A stretch of DNA of 58,843 nt from Rhodospirillales bacterium (GCA_903970615.1 CAJCJH010000070.1:1-58843), one strand, 5' to 3'. Positions 15,972-24,820 are shown, numbered from the stretch's first letter. Notes: generated by a model not told the origin, from the letters alone. Program-made: numbers and translations.

Positions 15972-17408
15972 ATGAAGCGCACAGAATTTCGAACGATCGG
16001 CCTCGGGCTGACGATGGCGGCGAGCCTGGTCTCGTTCCGCGCCGTGGCGACGGAAGGCCCTTATGTTGGCATTCAGTTGGGAGCCAATCTGGCCGGCAAA
16101 CAGAACTATCTGCTCAAGGGCCAGAGCACAACGATGACCCAGGCACCGGATGGCACCGAAGCTCCGCTGGAGCAAAATTCGGGAGAATCGGCGGGTGTCT
16201 ATAAATACAACATCAATCCGCTCGCGCAGATCGTTTTGGGCGATACGCTGAAGTACAAGCCGTTCGGTCTGTTCAGCTTCCGCCCGGAATTTGAACTCGG
16301 CTTGCGCCGCGAGGAACCTAAAAGCATTACTTACTACGATGGCAGCACCGGAGCTAAAACAGGTGTACAGCTTTCATCGACGACCGGCATTGCCAATCTG
16401 TGGATAGACTTTTTTCCATCCTCCAGCATTCATCCGTACTTCGGTGCCGGTGCCGGTGCTATTCAGCTGATTCTGAATAATGGCCAGTTCGATCCACCGC
16501 CACAGACGCCGACCAATTTCACCGTGCCCGCATCGCGCAAGGCTGACGATACGACCGTTATATTCCAGGGGGGCGCCGGTGTGAACTGGGATGTCTATGG
16601 CCCATTCACGGTGGGTGTGGACTATCGCTATGTAAGGTCTCTGCGTGCCGATTTATATCCTTACAAGGATCAGCCGCTGACGTTTGTTTCAACTTCTTAT
16701 AAAGCTCAATCGTTACTGCTCTCGCTGCATTATTACTTCGCCCGGCCAGTAACCCCGGCGCCGATCGTGCCGCCGCCGACCGAGGTCATTCCGGTCGCTC
16801 AACCGGTCGATACCGATGGCGACGGCGTGCCGGACGATGTGGATCAATGCCCGGATACGCCGCATGGCACCAAGGTGGATGTAAAAGGCTGCCCATTGCC
16901 GCCGCTGTGCAAGACGCCAGAACCCGGCGAGAAGATTTCGCTGGCGGGCTGCGGTACCGGCGATAGCATCGTGCTGAACGGCGTCAATTTCGATAACGAC
17001 AAAGCCACGCTAACGCCCAATGCCAAGTCCATACTCGATAACGTGGCCTCCGAGTTGAAGCAGTACCCGGATATCCAGGTGGAAGTGCAGGGACACACCG
17101 ATAGCAATGCTTCAGTCCAGCACAATCAGGGACTCTCGGAACGCCGAGCGGCTTCAGTCAAGAAATATCTGGTTGATGCAGGTGTCGACGCTGGGCGCAT
17201 GACCACCATCGGTTTCGGCGAGAGCCAGCCGATTGCGGATAACGGCACCGCAGAAGGCCGTGCGCTGAATCGAAGAGTGCAGCTGAGGATCACCCAGGGT
17301 TCGATCACGCAGGGCGGCCCGGGTAGCGAAGGCAGTAGTGAAGCTTCGCCAGCGCCCGAGGCCGCTGCACCCGCACCATCAGCAGAGGCTCCGACAGCTC
17401 CGCAGTAA
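15972..17408 (+). CDS. OmpA-family outer-membrane protein with TSP3-type calcium repeat
   Basis: A 478-residue protein. After an N-terminal signal peptide it has a beta-barrel of about 200 residues, a Pro-rich linker, a thrombospondin-type-3 stretch (DTDGDGVPDDVDQCPDTP) that normally binds Ca2+, and an OmpA/MotB peptidoglycan-binding domain (VNFDNDKATL, GHTDS, LSERRAASVKKYL, NRRVQLRI). GGGGAG five bases before ATG 15972 decides the start. The Ala/Pro/Glu-rich tail is low complexity. It follows the receptor and may form a substrate-linked porin or cell-envelope anchor. A paralogue with the same C-terminal domain but no TSP3 stretch lies at 30214. Confidence 0.88.
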   Translation: MKRTEFRTIGLGLTMAASLVSFRAVATEGPYVGIQLGANLAGKQNYLLKGQSTTMTQAPDGTEAPLEQNSGESAGVYKYNINPLAQIVLGDTLKYKPFGLFSFRPEFELGLRREEPKSITYYDGSTGAKTGVQLSSTTGIANLWIDFFPSSSIHPYFGAGAGAIQLILNNGQFDPPPQTPTNFTVPASRKADDTTVIFQGGAGVNWDVYGPFTVGVDYRYVRSLRADLYPYKDQPLTFVSTSYKAQSLLLSLHYYFARPVTPAPIVPPPTEVIPVAQPVDTDGDGVPDDVDQCPDTPHGTKVDVKGCPLPPLCKTPEPGEKISLAGCGTGDSIVLNGVNFDNDKATLTPNAKSILDNVASELKQYPDIQVEVQGHTDSNASVQHNQGLSERRAASVKKYLVDAGVDAGRMTTIGFGESQPIADNGTAEGRALNRRVQLRITQGSITQGGPGSEGSSEASPAPEAAAPAPSAEAPTAPQ

Positions 17409-17430
17409 AAATTGCCTAATGAACGAAATT

Positions 17431-17461
17431 CATCTGCCGAATGGTTAACATCCGGCAGATG
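17431..17461. terminator. stem-loop after the OmpA-like gene
   Basis: CATCTGCCG and CGGCAGATG form a perfect 9-bp stem with a 13-nt loop, 22 bp after the stop. No T-run follows, so it may be a weak terminator or an RNA-stabilising hairpin before the next gene at 17607. Confidence 0.5.
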
Positions 17462-17606
17462 AGTGGCACAGGGTTAGGTAGCAGTTCGACAACAAAGCCG
17501 ATGTCAGGCATGAAAAGTAAAACGTGGTGAGCGGTTTCGGTCGCGGTTGCGATCCAGTATCTGAATCATCAGTGACCTAATTTTGTCTACTTTGAGGAGT
17601 TTTGAA

Positions 17607-18116
17607 ATGAAGAAAATGTTGATGGCTGCCGTTGCAGCCTTTGCCGCTCAATCCGCCGGCGCTGCGGGTTTGCCGAGCTTGGGCCCTATCGGCGCGATCA
17701 GTCTGGGTAGTGCCATCCCGTCGCTTCAATCGTTTCCGTTGCCTGTACTCGACGGCTTTGCTCTGGGCGACATTCCGGTGGTGGGTGGTTACGAGTTTGG
17801 TGTCACCGTCAGCCAATTGGTTGCCACCGGATTGGACGCACCCGCATTGCCCGGTAGCCTTTCCGCGACTTTCCTGCCAATTGTCACTGGTGGCAGTAGC
17901 GCAGGACCGGTGGGTCTGGTATCGCTGGTGGCGGGTAGCGCCCCGTTTGCGATCGGCCTCATTCCTGCCAGCGGCAACCTGCCTCTGCAACTGAAGCCCA
18001 ACATAACGGGAACGCCTGCTAATGTCACCGCGCTGGTGACCAGCCTGGCTCATCCGGGAAATGTGACGAGCATTCTGCCTGGCTTGGCCTTGCTGGCTGC
18101 GGCTACTCAGCAGTAG
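17607..18116 (+). CDS. secreted, nearly uncharged Gly/Ala/Leu/Pro-rich protein of unknown function
   Basis: A 169-residue protein. A clear signal peptide (MKKMLMAAVAAFAAQSAGAA) is followed by a mature part of about 146 residues with only five charged side chains (three Asp, one Glu, one Lys) and many Gly, Leu, Pro and Ser. GAGGAG upstream of ATG 17607 gives a sound start. No family was recognised. Its place behind the receptor and OmpA-like genes suggests a surface or extracellular protein made on hydrophobic substrate, for example an amphiphile at the cell-oil interface (inference). A good hairpin follows it. Confidence 0.7.
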   Translation: MKKMLMAAVAAFAAQSAGAAGLPSLGPIGAISLGSAIPSLQSFPLPVLDGFALGDIPVVGGYEFGVTVSQLVATGLDAPALPGSLSATFLPIVTGGSSAGPVGLVSLVAGSAPFAIGLIPASGNLPLQLKPNITGTPANVTALVTSLAHPGNVTSILPGLALLAAATQQ

Positions 18117-18133
18117 TTTTTTAGTCTGGATTC

Positions 18134-18167
18134 AACGGCGCGCTGACCCACAGGTTGGCGCGCCGTT
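18134..18167. terminator. hairpin terminator after the secreted protein gene
   Basis: AACGGCGCGC (18134-18143) pairs perfectly with GCGCGCCGTT (18158-18167), followed by ATCCGTTT. It also lies just beyond the stop of the convergent DUF1330 gene and may serve both. Confidence 0.7.
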
Positions 18168-18189
18168 ATCCGTTTAGAGCGCATCTGAT

Positions 18190-18477
18190 TCACAATCCCT
18201 CGACAATCATCGACCGATACTCCGCCGCGCGGAATCGGTGCTCGCGCGCTTCCCGGTAAAGAGGGCTGTCGTACCAGGCTTTGGCCGCTTCAAAGTTCGG
18301 GAATTCCAGAATCACCACGCCTTCCACCGGCGAACCTTCGAGCACTTCGACTCGGCCATAACGTGCGAGCGCGGTCACTTCATGGCCGTTTCTTGATGCC
18401 GGCACCAGGGCTTGATATTCCTGGAATGCGGATTCGTCGTGCATCTTCTCGCGGGTGAAAACGACATAGGCCTTCAT
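18190..18477 (-). CDS. DUF1330 family small protein
   Basis: A 95-residue ferredoxin-like alpha/beta-barrel protein of the DUF1330 family: MKAYVVFTREKMHD start, central FPNFEAAKAWYDSPLY motif, and RAAEYRSMIVEG end. The whole length matches the family. The biochemical role is not established. It starts 8 bp after the stop of the deacetylase-like gene, so the two are probably co-transcribed. Confidence 0.85.
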   Translation of the reverse strand: MKAYVVFTREKMHDESAFQEYQALVPASRNGHEVTALARYGRVEVLEGSPVEGVVILEFPNFEAAKAWYDSPLYREAREHRFRAAEYRSMIVEGL

Positions 18478-18485
18478 GGCAGATC

Positions 18486-19421
18486 TCAGTGGGAAAAGTC
18501 GACTTTATCGAGCAGCGGTTTCTCGTAAGCGTCGTCCTCCGCAGGAATTCGCAGGCCGGTCACGCCTTTTTGCCGGGCCAGCGACCACAGCAGGCTGGCG
18601 CTGCCGGATGAAAGCGGATCGACGTTTGCATAGAGCCGATCCGCATAGGCTTTTTCGGGACTGATGATGGTCCAGCCATTCTCGCGGAACATCTGGATCA
18701 CATCACTCAAATAAGCGGCATTGATGGCGTTGGTGTGCAGCCGCAAGACATGCGGAACGCTGCGATGCAGGAGTTGCGTTGAGAGTTGATCGTAATAATT
18801 CGCGCGATTCCACAAATGGGCCAGATAGGCGTTGCGGAAGCGTGTCGCGTCGTCGTTGGGATGCGCGCTGTGCCAGGCCTGGTAGCGGCTGCTGTAATAA
18901 CCATCGCGGACATCGATACTCACCGCTGCCGACTTGTAATGATTCGATTTCAGCCATTGTGATAGGGCATTGCGATCGAGCGCTGCGCGATTCTGGCCCG
19001 CATCCGCCAGGCGAAATCGCGGCGTCCATCCCGGCAGATCGCTCAGCAAGGCTTGAGTCTTTTTGAAATCGCTGACGACTTGCGATCGCGGCGCGGTGCC
19101 GGATTTCGATGCTCCGTAGCTGACCGTGCCGTAGCCATAATTTCCAATCGTATGACCTGCCTCGCCCCAGGCGCGGACCAGATTTAATCCATCCGGATTT
19201 TCGATTCTCGAACCCGAGGGAAAAAAGATCGTCGTCACATGCGCTTCCGCCAGTGCGTTCAGGACCGCTGAATTCCATAGCGCTGCATGCGCGCGATCCT
19301 GCGGATCGAAGCCATCCTCGAACGAGATCGCCAGGCTTTGCGCACCGGCGATGCGGCACACCGTGCCCAGCGCACAACAAGCTCCGAACATGAGCACGCG
19401 CAGTAAGCTGAAGCGATGCAT
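18486..19421 (-). CDS. exported polysaccharide-deacetylase-like (NodB-fold) protein with degenerate metal site
   Basis: A 311-residue exported protein with a signal peptide ending near AGAQ. The NodB-like pattern is visible: LAISFEDGFD (normally FDDGP), GHTIGNYGYGT at the place of the GNHTxxH metal motif, and LRLHTNAI in place of the usual late His motif. Both histidines of the HxxxH metal pair are missing (Tyr and Thr instead), and the first Asp is Glu. Classical zinc-dependent deacetylation is therefore doubtful. RBS AGGGA precedes the ATG. It comes before DUF1330 in a two-gene unit. It may be a binding protein or have a changed catalytic mechanism. Confidence 0.65.
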   Translation of the reverse strand: MHRFSLLRVLMFGACCALGTVCRIAGAQSLAISFEDGFDPQDRAHAALWNSAVLNALAEAHVTTIFFPSGSRIENPDGLNLVRAWGEAGHTIGNYGYGTVSYGASKSGTAPRSQVVSDFKKTQALLSDLPGWTPRFRLADAGQNRAALDRNALSQWLKSNHYKSAAVSIDVRDGYYSSRYQAWHSAHPNDDATRFRNAYLAHLWNRANYYDQLSTQLLHRSVPHVLRLHTNAINAAYLSDVIQMFRENGWTIISPEKAYADRLYANVDPLSSGSASLLWSLARQKGVTGLRIPAEDDAYEKPLLDKVDFSH

Positions 19422-19617
19422 GTTTGCGTCCCTGAACTGATCTCGCCGCGACCTTCGCAGCCGCTGGCCCTGACTGGATAACCCTGAATACTTTTGCTGC
19501 CGGCAGTGGCAACTTCATGAAGCCTGACTTGAGGCGATCATCGATCTTTGCCGGATTGATGATCGGCTCGGGCGTTGCCTTGACCATGATGCTCGATTCG
19601 ACCAACTTGCGCAGCTG

Positions 19618-20241
19618 CTAGTCGTCATCAAGCGAGTTGCCCGATGGCGCGGATTGCGATCCCATTTTCGACAAGGATTGCTTGATTCTGGAAAGCAGAT
19701 CGATCAGCCGCATGCGATCTTCGAGGTTCAGATCGGCCAGGATGCGATCGTTGAAATCGTCATCTTCCTGCGTCATCCGCTTGATGAAAGGCTGCGCAGT
19801 TTTCGACAGATACACCCGCCGCGCGCGCTTGTCGGTCGGGTCTGAGCGGCGCTCGACCCAGCCACCGAGTTCGAGCTGTTCCAGCACGGTGCCGAGGCTG
19901 GCCTTGCCGACATCGAGCACATCCGCCAGCTGCGATTGCATCATGCCGTCGTTGCGCGAAAGATACGCCAGCACCCACCAGCGCGCGCGCGTCACGTTAA
20001 GGGGCTTCATCAGCTGATCGTAGGCCGCGCGGCGCATGCGCGACACATCGTGGATCAGAAAACCGAGCCGCCGCCCTTGCCGAGCCAGTTCATCGCCATC
20101 GGCGTGCAGCAGCCGCTGGTTCTCGATCGATTTCGCCGGCTTGGGTTTCACGCTTGCGCGCTTCCTGGGCGTGGACTTTGGAGATTTCCGCGTAGATGCA
20201 CTTGCCGGTTTTTGTGATGCCTTGCTGTTGAGCCGCTTCAT
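19618..20241 (-). CDS. MarR-family transcriptional regulator
   Basis: A 207-residue winged-helix regulator. The N-terminus of about 50 residues is rich in Lys, Ser and Pro. The MarR core follows: VTRARWWVLAYLSRNDG, QSQLADVLDVGKASLGTVLEQLE, and the wing DPTDKRARRVYLS. MarR dimers usually repress a divergent operon and release DNA on binding an aromatic or acyl ligand. It is divergent from scoA-scoB, with an AGTAT-N6-ATACT palindrome between. Regulation of the CoA-transferase operon is inferred from this layout. Confidence 0.87.
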   Translation of the reverse strand: MKRLNSKASQKPASASTRKSPKSTPRKRASVKPKPAKSIENQRLLHADGDELARQGRRLGFLIHDVSRMRRAAYDQLMKPLNVTRARWWVLAYLSRNDGMMQSQLADVLDVGKASLGTVLEQLELGGWVERRSDPTDKRARRVYLSKTAQPFIKRMTQEDDDFNDRILADLNLEDRMRLIDLLSRIKQSLSKMGSQSAPSGNSLDDD

Positions 20242-20429
20242 GCGCTGATGCTTGCCGATGGGAATGGAATTGAGGAATGAAAGCTTTTGGCCGATGTCAT
20301 TTCGCAGCGCACGCGGGAACTCCAGTGAAATGAATCCGGTTTATTCCAGCGGGTCATTCCTATGCCCTGCAAAAAAGTCGCCAAGCTGAACCACGCTTGA
20401 TCAGAAATTCAACAAGACAGAAGGGCCAA

Positions 20430-20447
20430 TAGTATGTTGCAATACTA
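20430..20447 (+). promoter_or_regulatory. palindrome between marR and scoA (site E)
   Basis: TAGTAT and ATACTA flank GTTGCA, and the inner 14 bases GTATGTTGCAATAC match the outer parts of sites A-D but not their CC core. It lies 89 bp before the scoA start. TTGCAA inside it, 17 bp before TGATTT, could be a -35 box. It is the best candidate for the MarR binding site. Confidence 0.5.
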
Positions 20448-20535
20448 AAGTTGACGATGTGATTTGATGCGCTTGAGGCAAAGCGAGCCGTCGTCATTCA
20501 AGCCATTAAAACAGATGCGAGCCAGGAGCTGGATA

Positions 20536-21276
20536 GTGAAATCAAAAATAGTCGACGATGCAAAGTCGGCACTAGAGGATGTGGTGTTCGATGGCATGAC
20601 GGTGATGTCCGGCGGGTTCGGACTCTGTGGCATTCCGGAGAATCTGATCGTCGCGTTGCGCGACACCGGCGTGAAGAACCTCACCGTCATCGGCAATAAC
20701 GTCGGCTGCGACAACCACGGCATGTGGAAGGTGCTGGCCAACAACCAGATCCGGAAAGTGCTGGCTTCGTATGTCGGCGAAAACAAGATTCTGGAAAGCC
20801 GCTACATGAGCGGCGAAATCGAAATCGAATTCAATCCGCAGGGCACGCTGGCCGAACGCATCCGCGCCGGCGGCGCAGGAATCCCCGCGTTTTACACCCG
20901 CACCGGCTACGGCACCAAAGTCGCCGAAGGCAAGGAAACGCGGCAGTTCAACGGTGAATGGTATGTAATGGAAACCGGCCTCGTCGCCGATCTCTCATTG
21001 GTGAAAGCCTGGAAAGCGGATACCGAGGGCAACCTCGTTTATCGCAAGACCGCGCGCAATTTCAATCCGATGATCGCCACTGCCGGCAAGATCACCGTGG
21101 TTGAAGTCGAGGAACTGGTGAAAGTCGGCGAGCTGGCTTCGGACCAGATTCATACGCCCGGCATTTTTGTCGACCGCATCATTGTCGGCAAATCCTACGA
21201 AAAGCATATCGAGCGATTGACCACGCGCCCGCGCGAACAATCCGCAAAATCCGCCGCAACCGGAGTGGAAGTCTGA
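20536..21276 (+). CDS. scoA: 3-oxoacid CoA-transferase subunit A
   Basis: The 246-residue alpha subunit of succinyl-CoA:3-ketoacid (or acetoacetate) CoA-transferase. It has the family glycine loop (MSGGFGLCGIPENLI), GNNVGCDNHG, GGAGIPAFYTRTGYGT and NLVYRKTARNFNP. A GTG at 20536 with AGGAG eight bases upstream is preferred, because it gives nearly the usual length; ATG 20515 and earlier starts would add an unsupported leader. The stop overlaps the scoB ATG by one base, so the two subunits are coupled. It probably recovers acetoacetate as acetoacetyl-CoA at the end of branched-chain or lipid breakdown. Confidence 0.9.
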   Translation: MKSKIVDDAKSALEDVVFDGMTVMSGGFGLCGIPENLIVALRDTGVKNLTVIGNNVGCDNHGMWKVLANNQIRKVLASYVGENKILESRYMSGEIEIEFNPQGTLAERIRAGGAGIPAFYTRTGYGTKVAEGKETRQFNGEWYVMETGLVADLSLVKAWKADTEGNLVYRKTARNFNPMIATAGKITVVEVEELVKVGELASDQIHTPGIFVDRIIVGKSYEKHIERLTTRPREQSAKSAATGVEV

Positions 21277-21926
21277 TGGCCTGGTCCCGCGAACAAATGG
21301 CCGCGCGTGCTGCGCGCGAATTGCAGGATGGCTTTTATGTGAACCTCGGCATCGGCATTCCCACGCTGGTGGCGAACATGATTCCCGCCGGCATGACCGT
21401 CACGCTGCAAAGCGAAAACGGCATGCTCGGCATGGGCCCGTTTCCGTATGAAGGCGAGGTCGATGCGGACCTCATCAACGCCGGCAAGCAGACCATCACC
21501 GAACTGCCGCAGACCAGTTATTTTTCGAGTGCGGATTCGTTCGGCATGATCCGCGGCGGCCACATCAATCTGTCGATCCTCGGCGGCATGCAGGTGGCCG
21601 AGAACGGCGACCTCGCCAACTGGATGGTGCCCGGCAAGATGATCAAGGGCATGGGCGGCGCGATGGACCTCGTGGCCGGCGTCAAGCGCGTCGTCGTGGT
21701 GATGGAGCACAGCGAGAAATCCGGCGATCCGAAGTTCAAGCACGAATGCAGCCTGCCGCTCACCGGCAAAGGCGTGGTCGACTTGTTGATTACCGATCTC
21801 GGCGTCTTCGAAATCGATCGCAAAGGCGGCGGCGCCAGGCTCACCGAACTGGCGCAAGGCGTGTCGCTCGAAGAACTGCGTGCACGCACCGAAGCGAACT
21901 TCGTCGTCGCGCTCGAAAAGGCTTGA
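21276..21926 (+). CDS. scoB: 3-oxoacid CoA-transferase subunit B
   Basis: The 216-residue beta subunit. The catalytic glutamate is in SENGMLGMGP, with GIPTLVANMIP before it and the GGHINLSILGGMQV and GKMIKGMGGAMDL motifs after. Length is normal. It forms the transferase with scoA (1-bp overlap) and is followed after 8 bp by the CitE-like lyase, suggesting a three-gene operon. Confidence 0.92.
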   Translation: MAWSREQMAARAARELQDGFYVNLGIGIPTLVANMIPAGMTVTLQSENGMLGMGPFPYEGEVDADLINAGKQTITELPQTSYFSSADSFGMIRGGHINLSILGGMQVAENGDLANWMVPGKMIKGMGGAMDLVAGVKRVVVVMEHSEKSGDPKFKHECSLPLTGKGVVDLLITDLGVFEIDRKGGGARLTELAQGVSLEELRARTEANFVVALEKA

Positions 21927-21934
21927 GGCTGATC

Positions 21935-22795
21935 ATGCGATCCCTGATGTTCGTACCTGCGGATAGCGACCGCAAACTGGCGAAAGCCGCCGCAGCCGGC
22001 GCCGATGCCCTGGTGCTCGATCTCGAAGATTCGGTGATGCCGGATCGCAAGCCAGCCGCGCGCGCCATGCTCGGCGAATACCTGAAAAGCTACCGCGGCA
22101 AAAGTGAAATCTGGATTCGCGTGAACGATTTGATGTCCGGCGAAATCCTCAAGGACTTGGCAGCGGCAGTGCCTGCAGCGCCGGTTGGAATCGTGCTGCC
22201 GAAAATTCTCGGACCGGAAGATCTCGATCGCGTCAGCCATTATCTGGAGTTCGCCGAATCGGTGAACGGGCTCGCGCCGGGATCGATCGGCATGCTGGTG
22301 GTCAGCACCGAAACGCCATCCGCCGTGCTGCGCATGGGCGAATTGCTGCGGAAGAAGCAGCCGCGTCTGCGTGGTTTAACCTGGGGCGGCGAAGATCTCA
22401 GTGCGGCACTCGGCGCCGGCGATCCACGCGCGGCGGATGGCCGCTGGCGGCCGGTGTATGAACACGCGCGGCTGCAATGCCTGCTCGCCGCGCACGCGCT
22501 CGAAGTGCAGGCGATCGATACGGTTTACGTCGATCTCAAAAACGCCGAAGGCTGCCGTCTCAACGCGGAGGCCGCGCGTTACGATGGCTTCACCGGCAAG
22601 ATCGCGGTGCATCCGGATCAGGTGCCGATCATCAATCAGGCGTTCACGCCGAGTGTGGCCGAGATCGCGCATGCGCAGCGTGTGATCGCCGCGTTTGAAA
22701 CTGGCGCCGGCAGCGTTTCACTGGACGGCAAGATGCTTGACATTCCGCATCTGAAAGCCGCGAAGCGCACGCTAGCGACGAGCAAGCCGGCTTGA
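21935..22795 (+). CDS. CitE/HpcH-family acyl-CoA lyase
   Basis: A 286-residue TIM-barrel lyase of the CitE-like (citramalyl-/malyl-CoA lyase) group. Seen: MRSLMFVPADSDRKL start, LDLEDSV with the metal and substrate acids, RVND, IVLPKI, STETPSAVL, and GGEDLSAALGA with the second acidic ligands. Members cleave citramalyl-CoA or malyl-CoA to acetyl-CoA and a 2-oxoacid. There is no acyl-carrier partner gene (citD/F), so it is not a citrate lyase component. Its position after scoAB fits the last steps of an organic-acid or branched-chain route. The exact substrate is open. Confidence 0.85.
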   Translation: MRSLMFVPADSDRKLAKAAAAGADALVLDLEDSVMPDRKPAARAMLGEYLKSYRGKSEIWIRVNDLMSGEILKDLAAAVPAAPVGIVLPKILGPEDLDRVSHYLEFAESVNGLAPGSIGMLVVSTETPSAVLRMGELLRKKQPRLRGLTWGGEDLSAALGAGDPRAADGRWRPVYEHARLQCLLAAHALEVQAIDTVYVDLKNAEGCRLNAEAARYDGFTGKIAVHPDQVPIINQAFTPSVAEIAHAQRVIAAFETGAGSVSLDGKMLDIPHLKAAKRTLATSKPA

Positions 22796-22885
22796 TCGCG
22801 CGCGATCAAAATCACGCGCTCAATCAGGCGATCAAGAGCCGCTTTGTTGGCTGATTCCAGCACGCTGAGAACAAGTGGAAGCTGC

Positions 22886-24667
22886 TTAAAAACGCCCGGC
22901 CAGCTTGAAGAAAACATACTTGCGGAAATCTCCGACCGGTGCGGATTCCGCGCCGCTGCTATAAACCGATTGTGCGACCGATAAGGTCGCCGTCACCGCC
23001 GCGATCGGTTTGGCTTCGAGACTCAAGCCGATATCGGCGATGCTTACGTGCCCGGCATTTTCATCCAGCACGGTCTGTTCGAGTTTGGTCGAACCATATT
23101 CCGCGAACAGGCGCGGATGCAGGCTGTAGCGCGCCGCAAAGGAGCCGTCGTTGGCATGCCATTCGATGCCCAGGTGCGCATCTTCGCCGTGGTCGCCAAC
23201 GCCAACGCCGGCATCATAGGCGTGCAGGCTGGCCGGTCCGCCGATCACGAATTGTTCGAGCTGAGGCACGGTGCTGTTGCCGAGCTGGAATCGCGTATCG
23301 CCAGTCGCAATCCAGTTCGGGGTGATCAGATAACGCAAGCTCAAGCTCGGCCGGATCAGGAAATACGAAAGGCTGGCGGAACCGAGTGCATGGCTGCTGT
23401 CGCTCAAGCCTTTGCGAAGGCCGAGCGCGCCGCTGACTTCGAGCACATGACTGCCGAAGTTGAAGCGCGATACGCCATTGAGATCGAGGCCAAGCGTGTT
23501 GTACAACTCCGACAGCACTTTCGCATCGGTCGCGGGCGCCGCGGCGAGGCCGAGATCGGCCAGCAGACTTTGCAGCGTCGTGGCATTCAACGCGGTGCCG
23601 CCGAGAGTTTGCGCGGTTACACTTTCGTCGCTGCGTTCGAAGCGTCCTTGCACCACCAGGCGGCGATCGAGATCGGCGTAAATGGGTTCCGTCCAGGTCA
23701 CCGCGCCGGTACCCAGATGACCATCGAGCCGGATCGTTTGCACGTCTTGACCGAAGCTGGCGTAGCGGCCTTCGACGCCGAAAATGCCGAATGGCGTGAT
23801 GTGCGAAGCGCTGAGGTCGCCTTCGCGGTAGGGCCGGCTTTTGTCGCCACCGATATCGGATTCATTGATACTGGTCACACCACCAACGCCGACTTCGTCG
23901 CCATTCCCGGTGTCCTGCTTGATCGAAAGATCGGCCAGATAAGGCCCGGCGTAGCGATTGCCATAGTTGCTGAAATCGCCGGCAACGATGAACTGTTTCG
24001 GCCCGTTCGACACACTGCCCAGATCGAGCGCAACGCTATCCGCCGTCAACGGCCGCATTTCCGGATGAAAATTTTCGCCGGCTCGATCGCTGAAATTATC
24101 GGCCAGCACGCGCGAGCCTTCGAGTTGCGAAACCCGCAGCGGCGAATCGCTGGTCAGGTTCTTGAAGTACGGCGTCAGCGCATCCGGGCCATTCACTTCG
24201 GCGATCTTGCCGGTGACCACGCGCACGTAAAGATCGTGCGAATCGGCCACCGCATAAGTCACCAGCGTTGCTGGATAACCTTCGCGGTAAAACACCGCAC
24301 CAATCGTGCGGATCGCATCGGAAATATTTTTCGCCGCCAGCACGAAGGTGGTCACATCTTGCTGCTGGATGACGAGGTCGCCAGCCACATGAATGGTGAC
24401 GCCCTGAAAATCGATCAGCCAGGTTTCGGCCGGCGATTGACCCATCACCTGTTCGAGTGGCGCGAGTTGCGGCGTAACCGGCGGAACGATTGCGATGGCC
24501 ATATTCGAGTGGACTTTTGATCTGTTCAGAAACCCGGCCAGCACGAACGCATCGGCTGGATAACGAATCTGTCGATGTTTAGAAACCGCCGAAGAAACAT
24601 CCGCTGTCGTCTGCCGCATTCGATGATCGCGGCTTGACCGGGATGCTCCTCCAGCGCTCTTGCTCAT
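22886..24667 (-). CDS. orphan two-partner-secretion outer-membrane transporter (ShlB/FhaC-like)
   Basis: A 593-residue TpsB/Omp85-type protein. A POTRA-like domain at about 80-160 (GVTIHVAGD, AIRTIGAVFYREGYPA) precedes a beta-barrel ending in FFKLAGRF with the terminal Phe expected for outer-membrane insertion. VIGGPASLHAYDAG is close to the conserved lid-lock motif region of FhaC. The N-terminus is unclear: no ribosome site precedes ATG 24667 and no typical signal peptide is visible, so the start may be 24619 or 24502. No large TpsA substrate gene is near. It may export a distant partner or a lipid-type molecule. Confidence 0.75.
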   Translation of the reverse strand: MSKSAGGASRSSRDHRMRQTTADVSSAVSKHRQIRYPADAFVLAGFLNRSKVHSNMAIAIVPPVTPQLAPLEQVMGQSPAETWLIDFQGVTIHVAGDLVIQQQDVTTFVLAAKNISDAIRTIGAVFYREGYPATLVTYAVADSHDLYVRVVTGKIAEVNGPDALTPYFKNLTSDSPLRVSQLEGSRVLADNFSDRAGENFHPEMRPLTADSVALDLGSVSNGPKQFIVAGDFSNYGNRYAGPYLADLSIKQDTGNGDEVGVGGVTSINESDIGGDKSRPYREGDLSASHITPFGIFGVEGRYASFGQDVQTIRLDGHLGTGAVTWTEPIYADLDRRLVVQGRFERSDESVTAQTLGGTALNATTLQSLLADLGLAAAPATDAKVLSELYNTLGLDLNGVSRFNFGSHVLEVSGALGLRKGLSDSSHALGSASLSYFLIRPSLSLRYLITPNWIATGDTRFQLGNSTVPQLEQFVIGGPASLHAYDAGVGVGDHGEDAHLGIEWHANDGSFAARYSLHPRLFAEYGSTKLEQTVLDENAGHVSIADIGLSLEAKPIAAVTATLSVAQSVYSSGAESAPVGDFRKYVFFKLAGRF

Positions 24668-24820
24668 TGTAATCGCGTCATCTGATTGGCGGAGCGATTA
24701 ACGATACTTTGGAGGGTCTGAAATTTTCCGCTCCAACTTCGTCACGGGTTCGTCATTGGTCTGAACAGACCGCCGATTCAATCGGCGCCGACAATCTCAA
24801 CGATGCATGCTCCGGCCGGA

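Noticed and set aside
18703-19605. 300-codon frame whose first part lies between marR and the deacetylase-like gene
   Set aside because: The first 60 codons look gene-like, but the rest lies out of frame over the deacetylase-like gene, which has its own signal peptide and ribosome site.
23048-24520. 490-codon frame opposite the TpsB gene
   Set aside because: Antisense shadow with biased composition; the minus-strand protein has POTRA and barrel features and a terminal Phe.
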